This document shows, piece after piece, positions 1-6,126 of a stretch of DNA of 41,882 bases (position 1 is the first letter of the stretch; each line of letters begins with the position of its first letter). Under the pieces are notes generated by a model that saw only the letters and a list, made by a program, of their open reading frames with translations, ran no database searches and was not told where the DNA came from. This stretch comes from Armatimonadota bacterium (GTDB lineage: Bacteria; Armatimonadota; Armatimonadia; Armatimonadales; Armatimonadaceae). Location: the NCBI GenBank assembly GCA_014380815.1, contig JACMJB010000257.1, positions 1 to 41,882 on the forward strand, read 5' to 3'. Position numbers and translations under genes: made by a program.

Positions 1-1183
1 TATTGCACGAGTTCTTGATCACGTCGTTCAGGGACTCGCTGCCGTGCTGATCTCCGTGGGCACAGCCGATGGAGCGGCGTCCTACCTTCATGCGTCCGGC
101 GCAGTAAAAGCCGCTGGAGGCGGACACCAGATGTTCTTCAAGCGCGGCGGCAGCGGTGATGACTTTCAGGGTCGAACCCGGCTCAAACGGCGCGGTGACC
201 GCGCGGTTCATCCGGCACTCCGGACTGGTCCGCGCGCGATCGTTCACGTTGTAGGTCGGGCAGTTCGCCAGTGCGAGGATATCTCCGGTCTTCGGGTCCA
301 GAACGATGGCGGTGCCGCCTGCCGCGTGGCTCTTTTCGCAGGCGGCAGCGAGCGAGCGCTGGACCGCGTGCTGCAGATCAGAGTCGAGGGTCAGAACAAT
401 ATCCTGCCCCTGACGCGCGGACTGGCGGGTCCGCACGGTGCCGGGGATTTCCCGCCCGCGTGTGTCGAACTCGGCGGCGAGCCTGCCGCTTTCGCCTTTC
501 AGCGATGCATCCATGCCACCCTCAAGGCCATCGAGTCCGGTGCCGTCGCGACCCGTGAAGCCCAGCACATGGGCGGCGAGGTTGCCATCCACGGCGCGGC
601 GGCGCGAGGTTCCGGGCGTCCCGACCCCCAGCAGGCTCATTGCCTTGACCCGCTCGCCCACCGCGGCATCCACCTGCCGCGCAACGGGAATGATCCTGTA
701 GCGGCGCTTGCCGTTTCTGGAAGAGACGAGGGTCGGCGGATTTTTCGCGACCGCGCCACGTACATCCACGCCCGGCAGACACATCTCCAGGCCCACGATG
801 GCCTGCTCCTGACGCATCGCGGGTGTGTCCATTGCCGTAGCGCTTGCCTGCCACATATTCGGATCGAGTTCGATGTCGTAAGCGGGTTCATTGCGAACCA
901 GCAGGGTCCCGCTGCGGTCGAACAGAACACCGCGCTGGGCCGGAAGCGGCAGCGATTTTTCCCGATTGGTTCGGGCCTGCTCCAGGAACTCCGGGTGCCG
1001 GACGATCTGCAGATAAAAACAGCGAAACGCGAGGGCGGCGTACAGCACCACAACTAAGATGGCGACACGAAGCACCCGCTCTCCCGGCGCGCCGGTCTTC
1101 GGATGGCGCGGGCGGGAAGGAGCGGGTGGATTATGGCGACCTCGGTTCGTGCGGGAAGGGCCGCCGCGAGTGGTTGCTGCCAT
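1..1183 (-). CDS. ftsI: Class B penicillin-binding protein (FtsI/PBP2 type), partial
   Basis: Septal peptidoglycan transpeptidase of the divisome, anchored in the inner membrane. The first 394 codons lie in the window and the 3' end runs off the left edge. A basic N-terminus is followed by one membrane segment at about residues 39-58 (VAILVVVLYAALAFRCFYL) and then a PBP dimer-type domain (LPLPAQRGVLFDRSG). The transpeptidase domain carries the SxxK motif in FEPGSTLK, with nucleophile S337 (codon 173-175) and K340. The SxN motif reads SCN at residues 392-394, right at the edge; the KTG motif would lie outside. The ATG overlaps the ftsL stop in TGATG, so translation is probably coupled. Family and start are clear; ftsI versus spoVD or another class B PBP is decided by its place in the dcw cluster. 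Confidence 0.9.
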   Translation of the reverse strand, partial: MAATTRGGPSRTNRGRHNPPAPSRPRHPKTGAPGERVLRVAILVVVLYAALAFRCFYLQIVRHPEFLEQARTNREKSLPLPAQRGVLFDRSGTLLVRNEPAYDIELDPNMWQASATAMDTPAMRQEQAIVGLEMCLPGVDVRGAVAKNPPTLVSSRNGKRRYRIIPVARQVDAAVGERVKAMSLLGVGTPGTSRRRAVDGNLAAHVLGFTGRDGTGLDGLEGGMDASLKGESGRLAAEFDTRGREIPGTVRTRQSARQGQDIVLTLDSDLQHAVQRSLAAACEKSHAAGGTAIVLDPKTGDILALANCPTYNVNDRARTSPECRMNRAVTAPFEPGSTLKVITAAAALEEHLVSASSGFYCAGRMKVGRRSIGCAHGDQHGSESLNDVIKNSCN

Positions 1184-1701
1184 CAGGGGTTGCGTTCTCC
1201 GGGTTCGGTGGGAATCTGCCGCGACGGCGTGGCGTCCCTCGTCGGGGTCTCTTCTGTCCCGGAGGAGGATGCCCCGGAGAGGATTGTCAGCGTTTCCGGC
1301 GTTCCTGGCTCCATCTGAAGTTCGGCGGCCCGCTGCGCCACGGTCCGCGGCAGTGAGAGACGGCTGATCTCGGCCTGAAGCGTATCGCGCTGGAGATTGG
1401 CCTGTTTCAGCTGCGACCGAAGCCGCGACCGCTCAAAGCCCTCCCCGGTCACGCGCGCATACGCGCTGACATAGAGGCAGAGGATCGTCACCGTGAACGT
1501 CGCCGCCAGCACCGCACCGGGAACACGGCTGTTCTCGTGGATCGCTCTGGCACGGCGCAGGGCACGTGGCCCGGTGTGCGCCATCGCGCGGCGCGGCCGC
1601 ACGGTGCCCGGTGTCCCTGCCCGATCCGCGAGGGTTCGGGAGGGCTGCGGGGCGACCCGTTCCCGTGGGAGGTTCTGTATTCGCTGCTGATCGGCTACCA
1701 T
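1183..1701 (-). CDS. ftsL: FtsL-like cell division protein
   Basis: Small bitopic divisome protein of 172 residues, named mainly from position: it sits between rsmH and ftsI, where ftsL normally lies. The sequence shows an Arg/Pro-rich cytoplasmic tail of about 60 residues, one membrane segment near residues 62-82 (VLAATFTVTILCLYVSAYAR), and then a coiled-coil-like stretch (SRLRSQLKQANLQRDTLQAE) followed by a Pro/Thr/Ser-rich tail. This is the FtsL/DivIC plan, but FtsL is poorly conserved, so sequence alone would not prove it. The cytoplasmic tail is longer than in E. coli FtsL (121 aa in total). It begins 19 nt after rsmH and ends in a TGATG overlap with the PBP gene. Confidence 0.75.
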   Translation of the reverse strand: MVADQQRIQNLPRERVAPQPSRTLADRAGTPGTVRPRRAMAHTGPRALRRARAIHENSRVPGAVLAATFTVTILCLYVSAYARVTGEGFERSRLRSQLKQANLQRDTLQAEISRLSLPRTVAQRAAELQMEPGTPETLTILSGASSSGTEETPTRDATPSRQIPTEPGERNP

Positions 1702-1720
1702 TTACTGCCCATCCTTCGCT

Positions 1721-2671
1721 TCATCCTGCCAGCTTCTTTTCTGCCACCCGAAGCTTCGCACTCCGTGAGCGTGGGTTGCGCCGTATCTCATCGTCAGTCG
1801 GCGTCAGCGGTTTCTTCGTTACAAGCGTCAGGATCGGGGTCGCGACCGGCTCCGGGTCGGGCAGGTCCGTCTCCACCCGCTTTCCGGAAAGCTCCGCGAG
1901 CACCTTCTTGACGATCCGGTCTTCGAGCGAGTGGTACGCAATCACCACCAGCCGCCCTCCCGGCAGCAAAACTCGCGCCGCCTCGCGCAGGCCCGTTTCC
2001 AGCACTTCCAGTTCTCGATTCACCGCGATACGCACCGCCTGAAACGTCTTTGTCGCCGGATGGATCTCGCCGGGCCGCGTGCGGAACGGCATCGCGCCGC
2101 GCACGGCATCCACCAAATCTTCCGTTGTGGCGAGCGGCTTGACCTGCCGCCGTCGCACAATCTCGCTGGCGATCCGTCGGCTCCGCGACTCCTCGCCATA
2201 GGTGAACAGGATACGGGCGATCTCCGCCTCCCCGAGACGGTTCAGCAGATCGGCGGCGGTCTCCGCCTCACCGCTTCCGTTCATCCGCATATCGAGCGGT
2301 CCCAACGTCCGAAACGCAAACCCACGCGCGGGCGTGTCCAATTGGTACGACGATACGCCAAGGTCCATCAGGATGCCGTCCACAGCAGGGAGGCCGACTC
2401 CCTCCAGCGCCCCGCGAATCCCAGCAAAGTTCGTCTGCACCAGATGCATCGTCACGGTGTCCGGTGCGGCTTTCAGCGTCTCCTGAGCGGATTGAAGCGC
2501 GTCCCCGTCCTGGTCCAGACCGATCAGCATCCCGCCCGGCGCGATCCGCTCCGCGATTCGAAGGGCGTGGCCCGCTCCGCCCAGGGTGGCATCCACCACG
2601 CGTCGCCCCGGCGCGACGTTTAATGCTTCCAGGACTTCGGCAAGCAGAACCGGCACATGATAAACGCTCAT
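1721..2671 (-). CDS. rsmH: 16S rRNA (cytosine-1402-N4)-methyltransferase
   Basis: 316 residues, the usual RsmH/MraW length. It methylates N4 of C1402 in the ribosomal P site using SAM. The N-terminus MSVYHVPVLLAEVLEAL is typical. The SAM-binding loop is DATLGGAGHALRIAE, and further family signatures are ILMDLGVSSYQLD, RGFAFRTLGPLDMRM, KTFQAVRIAVNRELE and the C-terminal block VVIAYHSLEDRIVKK. The ATG lies 14 nt after the mraZ stop. Cotranscription of mraZ, rsmH, ftsL and ftsI in this order is the classical start of the dcw cluster. Confidence 0.96.
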   Translation of the reverse strand: MSVYHVPVLLAEVLEALNVAPGRRVVDATLGGAGHALRIAERIAPGGMLIGLDQDGDALQSAQETLKAAPDTVTMHLVQTNFAGIRGALEGVGLPAVDGILMDLGVSSYQLDTPARGFAFRTLGPLDMRMNGSGEAETAADLLNRLGEAEIARILFTYGEESRSRRIASEIVRRRQVKPLATTEDLVDAVRGAMPFRTRPGEIHPATKTFQAVRIAVNRELEVLETGLREAARVLLPGGRLVVIAYHSLEDRIVKKVLAELSGKRVETDLPDPEPVATPILTLVTKKPLTPTDDEIRRNPRSRSAKLRVAEKKLAG

Positions 2672-2685
2672 CGTTTTGCTCTGCT

Positions 2686-3120
2686 CTACAGCTTGCTCAG
2701 CCCGACCTCGACCGCCGACTGCATGATGTCTTCATCCGAAAGACTTGCGTTAAAAGCATCCCAACCAACACGTGACCAGACCTCGATCCGGTGCCCGGCG
2801 CCCACGATCGCCACCTCTTCCTCGATGGAGGCGAAGTCGCGCAGGTTGCTGGGAATGGCGACCCGCCCCTGACTGTCCACCTGCGTTTCGACCGCCTCCG
2901 CCGAAAACCAGCGCTGCAGCCGCATGGTGTGCCGGTCGAGCGCGGGCTGGCTCATCAGTTGCGCCTCCATGTCCTGGAAGTCTTTTTCCCGGTAGACAAA
3001 GAGGCATTTGTCCAGGCCCTTGGTGATAATAAAGATGTTGCCGAGTTCGTTCCGAAAGCGCAGCGGAATAATCACCCTCCCCTTGTCATCCACAGAATGA
3101 TAATGTGCGCCACGGAACAA
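2686..3120 (-). CDS. mraZ: Transcriptional regulator MraZ
   Basis: 144 residues with two SpoVT-AbrB-like halves, each containing the DxxGR signature: VDDKGRVIIPLRFR near the N-terminus and VDSQGRVAIPSNLR in the second half. MraZ forms ring oligomers that bind repeated short boxes in its own promoter and repress the dcw operon. The start is TTG at 3120, chosen because it gives the conserved MFRG N-terminus and has GGAGGG about 8 nt upstream. The adjacent leader holds four phased AGTGG boxes, fitting autoregulation. Confidence 0.95.
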   Translation of the reverse strand: MFRGAHYHSVDDKGRVIIPLRFRNELGNIFIITKGLDKCLFVYREKDFQDMEAQLMSQPALDRHTMRLQRWFSAEAVETQVDSQGRVAIPSNLRDFASIEEEVAIVGAGHRIEVWSRVGWDAFNASLSDEDIMQSAVEVGLSKL

Positions 3121-3156
3121 CCACTACCCTCCACTGAGTCTCCACTCGCCGCCACT
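3121..3156 (-). promoter_or_regulatory. Putative MraZ operator: four phased AGTGG boxes
   Basis: Read on the minus strand, AGTGG occurs four times. The plus-strand CCACT copies start at 3121, 3131, 3142 and 3152, so the spacing is 10, 11 and 10 bp, one helical turn. MraZ from E. coli and Mollicutes is known to bind short direct GTG/TGGG-type boxes at about 10-bp spacing ahead of mraZ. Here the array runs from about the transcription start, through the ribosome-binding site, to the base before the TTG start codon. Confidence 0.8.
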
Positions 3157-3162
3157 GCGCTG

Positions 3163-3191
3163 ATTGTAGATTAACGAGCGATACCTGTCAA
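3163..3191 (-). promoter_or_regulatory. Sigma-70 promoter of the mraZ/dcw operon
   Basis: On the minus strand, TTGACA (3186-3191), a 17-bp spacer and TACAAT (3163-3168) make a near-perfect consensus. The predicted start point is near 3156, giving a leader of about 35 nt that consists mostly of the MraZ boxes. Confidence 0.85.
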
Positions 3192-3197
3192 CGGTTT

Positions 3198-3221
3198 CCG
3201 GGACAATTTCCCGGTTTTTTT
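3198..3221 (+). terminator. Intrinsic terminator on the strand antisense to dcw
   Basis: CCGGGA (3198-3203), loop CAATT, TCCCGG (3209-3214), then seven T. It works only for left-to-right transcription, that is, transcripts antisense to ftsI-rsmH-mraZ. No plus-strand gene lies upstream of it in the window. It sits directly behind the -35 box of the mraZ promoter. Confidence 0.7.
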
Positions 3222-3308
3222 GCCTTTTAATACGAAATGTGCCGTTTCAAGACAGTGTTTGCCCCTATATGTTGTGTTTTGTTCGCTTTCTGTTTGCCCA
3301 TGGCGGCG

Positions 3309-3338
3309 TTGACAGCAGGTCGGCAGGTTCCTTATACT
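3309..3338 (+). promoter_or_regulatory. Sigma-70 promoter for the ROK kinase gene
   Basis: TTGACA (3309-3314), an 18-bp spacer and TATACT (3333-3338). The start point would be near 3345, leaving a leader of about 145 nt before the GTG at 3491. I see no convincing riboswitch in the leader. Confidence 0.65.
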
Positions 3339-3490
3339 GCGGGTATTACGAGCCGTCCCAACGGAACGGTTTCACCCCATGCCCTCCCTTTGCCGCCATT
3401 TTCGCTCCCCCGTCGCCGGTTTGGGCGACGGGGAGAAACAAGTGGAGGCCAGGGGAGGGACACACCTGAAAGAAAGGTTAACTCTCAACT

Positions 3491-4486
3491 GTGGAACTGA
3501 ATCGTGAGGCACCCTATATCCTGGGCGTAGACCTTGGCGGCACGAACGTGCGCGCCGCTGTGCTGGACCGCTCGGGCAAGCAACTTGGCGCGGGGCGGTC
3601 GCCATCGCTTGCCACCGAGGGCGTCGAGAATACCGTCGCCCAGATCGTTCAGGCCGCCAAGACCGCGATTCGGTCCGCGGGCGTGAATGACAAGGAGGTC
3701 GCGGGGGTCGGCATCGGCGTGCCAGGCCATATTGACGACAGAAACGGTGTCGTTCTGTGGGCACCGAATTTTTACGAAAAGGGCCAGCCCTACCGTAATA
3801 TCGCGCTGGGCAAGCCGATTGAAGCCCAGATCAATCTGCCTGTCTTCATGGGCAACGATGCCAATGTCGCCGCGCTGGGCGAGTTCCGCTTTGGCGCGGG
3901 GCGGCAGGTACGCACCATGGTCATGGTGACGCTCGGAACCGGGATCGGCGGCGGTATCATCCTCGACGGCAAGCTATGGACCGGCGCAACCGGCGGTGCA
4001 GGCGAGATCGGGCATATCATCGTCGCCGCCGGGGAACGGGGCGGGGCGGCGGCCTTCGGGTCCCTGGAGAGCATGGGGCAGATCGCCGCTATCGTGGAGC
4101 GAGCCGCGCGCAAGATCAGTCTGGGCCGGAAAACCAGCCTGGCGGAAACAACAGGCTACGATTGGCACCTGCTGACCCCCAAGGACATCGCGGATGCCGC
4201 CGCCGAAGGCGACGCCGTTTCGATCGAGGTTTTCGAGGAGACCGGCTACTTCGTGGGCCTTGGTATCGCGTCCATGGTCAATCTGCTTAACCCGCAGATG
4301 GTGGTTGTCGGCGGTGGCGTCGCCCAGAGTGGTGACCTGATTCTCGACCCGATCCGCCGGTCGGCCCGCGCCAACGCTATCAAGACCATGATTGATGTCT
4401 GTCCCATTGTCCCCGCCGAACTCGGCGACGATGCCGGAATCTACGGCGGCGCATCGCTTGTGCTGGACGCCCTCGAAGCGGCTTAG
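3491..4486 (+). CDS. ROK-family sugar kinase (probable glucokinase) without the zinc-cysteine motif
   Basis: 331 residues. ROK kinases phosphorylate glucose or related hexoses with ATP. The sequence shows the phosphate-1 loop GVDLGGTNVRAAVLD near the N-terminus, GVGIGVPGHID, the sugar-binding/catalytic region FMGNDANVAALGEF (catalytic Asp in GNDAN) and the nucleotide loop VTLGTGIGGGII. GEIGHI keeps the His that usually ligates zinc. The normal CxCGxxGCxE that follows is replaced by AAGERGGAAAFGSLE, with no cysteine at all. The start is GTG with AGAAAGG 13 nt upstream. Glucokinase is the likeliest activity, but the altered motif leaves the substrate open. Confidence 0.87.
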   Translation: MELNREAPYILGVDLGGTNVRAAVLDRSGKQLGAGRSPSLATEGVENTVAQIVQAAKTAIRSAGVNDKEVAGVGIGVPGHIDDRNGVVLWAPNFYEKGQPYRNIALGKPIEAQINLPVFMGNDANVAALGEFRFGAGRQVRTMVMVTLGTGIGGGIILDGKLWTGATGGAGEIGHIIVAAGERGGAAAFGSLESMGQIAAIVERAARKISLGRKTSLAETTGYDWHLLTPKDIADAAAEGDAVSIEVFEETGYFVGLGIASMVNLLNPQMVVVGGGVAQSGDLILDPIRRSARANAIKTMIDVCPIVPAELGDDAGIYGGASLVLDALEAA

Positions 4487-4621
4487 CACGGAGCCGCCGT
4501 GCCGAAGGAGAGCAGAGCGCGGTGTTCCGCGCCCTGCCGGCGGCGAAGACCGGCGGGTATCTGGTATCTGGAACAGGGGCCACTGGAGCAGTGCAGTGAC
4601 CAAGTGAAGGAGAAATATCTG

Positions 4622-5497
4622 GTGATTTTCAGGACTGTCCTGGGCCTTGTCACAGCGCTTGCCCTTTTTCAGACGCCGGTCGCCGCCGAATACCCTAAGA
4701 GTGCTAAAGGTACTGCGACATCCCCTGCCGGTTCCCGGACTGCTGCCATTCCACGATTTATCGCTCGACCGCTGCCGATGCACCCGGTTTTCGCCATGAA
4801 TCGGCGCGGTCAGATCGTTGGTGTCCGGGCCGCGGACCGAGCGGTCATTGTTTGGGAGCAGGGTAAAGCGGACCGACTGATCCGCCTGCCCAGGGGCCAC
4901 TTCCCCCCGAACGTACTGGTTTTACCGGGTGCTATCAGCGAGGAGGGGGTGGTGACCGGGACGCTCGAAAGTACAGGGAGCGGCGCGATCACCTACGCCG
5001 TCTCGGAACCGTTCACCTGGCAGCAGGGAAAGATGCGGATCCTCCCGCAGTCCGTGCCACTTCGCGAAGTTCTTTCGGTAGGGCGCTGGCACACAGGCCG
5101 ACTGCCTACCGAAAAATCGCGGGTGATCACGTATTCCCGCCCGGAGTTTCCGGGGGAGACGGAGACCCGCAGGGAGCCATATTACAGGGCGCAGGTGTGG
5201 CGGGACGCGGAGCCGCGCCGGGACATCGGCACGATGGGTGGCGATTGGAGCCGGGTAGTGGGACTGAATCAGCAGGGCCAGGTGGTGGGCAGTTCGGCGA
5301 CCGCCACCGGCAATGAACACGCCTTTCTGTGGCAGAACGGGTCTTTGTATGACCTGACGGACGCCCTGCCGCAACCCTCGAAAGGGAGTGGCAGCAGGGC
5401 AATCGGCATTGATGACCAAGGATGTATCGTAGTTGAGGTGACCGGCAGAGGCTCTTTTCGCCTCATTCCGACCGAGCGAACCAGAACGATAGACTGA
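4622..5497 (+). CDS. Exported HAF-repeat-type protein of unknown function
   Basis: 291 residues from the GTG at 4622, chosen because AAGGAG (4607-4612) lies 9 nt upstream and it gives a clean signal peptide (VLGLVTALALFQTPVAA). An in-frame GTG at 4499 would add 41 residues with no ribosome-binding site. The mature part repeats the HAF-type pattern in which a segment like GQVVGSS is followed by HAFLWQNGSLYDLTD; weaker copies are GQIVGVRAADRAVIVWEQGK and EPFTWQQGKMR. HAF proteins are extracellular beta-rich proteins whose function is not established. It follows the ROK kinase by 135 nt on the same strand. Confidence 0.75.
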   Translation: MIFRTVLGLVTALALFQTPVAAEYPKSAKGTATSPAGSRTAAIPRFIARPLPMHPVFAMNRRGQIVGVRAADRAVIVWEQGKADRLIRLPRGHFPPNVLVLPGAISEEGVVTGTLESTGSGAITYAVSEPFTWQQGKMRILPQSVPLREVLSVGRWHTGRLPTEKSRVITYSRPEFPGETETRREPYYRAQVWRDAEPRRDIGTMGGDWSRVVGLNQQGQVVGSSATATGNEHAFLWQNGSLYDLTDALPQPSKGSGSRAIGIDDQGCIVVEVTGRGSFRLIPTERTRTID

Positions 5498-5523
5498 CGG
5501 TTTCACCCTTTTCCGGGTACACT
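5494..5523 (+). promoter_or_regulatory. Weak promoter candidate before the phosphatase pair
   Basis: CTGACG (5494-5499), an 18-bp spacer and TACACT (5518-5523), ending 12 nt before the ATG at 5536. It overlaps the stop of the preceding HAF gene. The leader would be only about 6-15 nt. The sequence GGTACACT recurs upstream of the aldo-keto reductase (about 13078) and DinB (about 14216) genes. Confidence 0.4.
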
Positions 5524-5535
5524 GTCGCCGGAAGA

Positions 5536-6126
5536 ATGCCGAACATGATCCAATCGCTTGTGTTTGCCCCTGCTCTTTTCTGTCTTTCCCTCGCGCTGAG
5601 CGCACCGCCTGCGGCACCGGACCAGAAGGCCGCTCCCCCGGTCGTTGCCGCCCGTTTCGCACCTAAAACCTCGGCACTGCCACCTCTGCCGCCGGGTGTC
5701 ACCGCGCTGACCTTCGCGGAGTTTTTTCTAACGCCCGTCGGACCGCGTGGGCTGACGATTTCCGACTCGCTCAAGAGGCAGGATGGGAAGCGCGTTCGGA
5801 TTTCCGGTTACATGGTGCGGCAGGAGGAACCGGGGGACGGTGCGTTCTTCCTGGTGGCCAGTCCAGGCCTTCAGATCGAGGAGCACGAGGCGGGCTTCTC
5901 CGACCTGCCCGCCGCGACAGTCCGCGTTCGGGTGCCTGGCCCAAATCCCGGAGCCGTTCCCTTTACTCCGCGCCTGCTTCTGCTCACGGGTACCCTCAAT
6001 ATCGGCAGCCGCGAGGAGGCCGATGGGACCGTCTCGCTCGTGCGCCTGGCACTGGATGCTCCTGCACCTGCCGCCATCGCATCCCCCCCGCCCGATCGCC
6101 CACAAGGACAACCCTCTAACCAATGA
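5536..6126 (+). CDS. Exported protein of unknown function coupled to alkaline phosphatase
   Basis: 196 residues. The N-terminus is a signal peptide (LVFAPALFCLSLALSAPPAA), followed by a Pro/Ala-rich linker and a compact domain beginning at LTFAEFFLTPVGPRGL. The segment DGKRVRISGYMVRQEEPG resembles the start of DUF3299-type OB-like domains, where GKRVRIxGFM is common; this is recollection, not a search. A second in-frame ATG at 5545 is an alternative start. Its TGA overlaps the next ATG in ATGA, so it is translationally coupled to the phosphatase and may act with it in the periplasm. Confidence 0.7.
   Translation: MPNMIQSLVFAPALFCLSLALSAPPAAPDQKAAPPVVAARFAPKTSALPPLPPGVTALTFAEFFLTPVGPRGLTISDSLKRQDGKRVRISGYMVRQEEPGDGAFFLVASPGLQIEEHEAGFSDLPAATVRVRVPGPNPGAVPFTPRLLLLTGTLNIGSREEADGTVSLVRLALDAPAPAAIASPPPDRPQGQPSNQ

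Noticed and set aside
44-1057. Long plus-strand open frame of 337 codons
   Set aside because: It is the antisense shadow of the penicillin-binding protein gene, which has clear SxxK and SxN motifs.
3237-3500. Open frame between mraZ and the ROK kinase
   Set aside because: Cys/Pro-rich composition unlike a protein, and it contains the kinase promoter.
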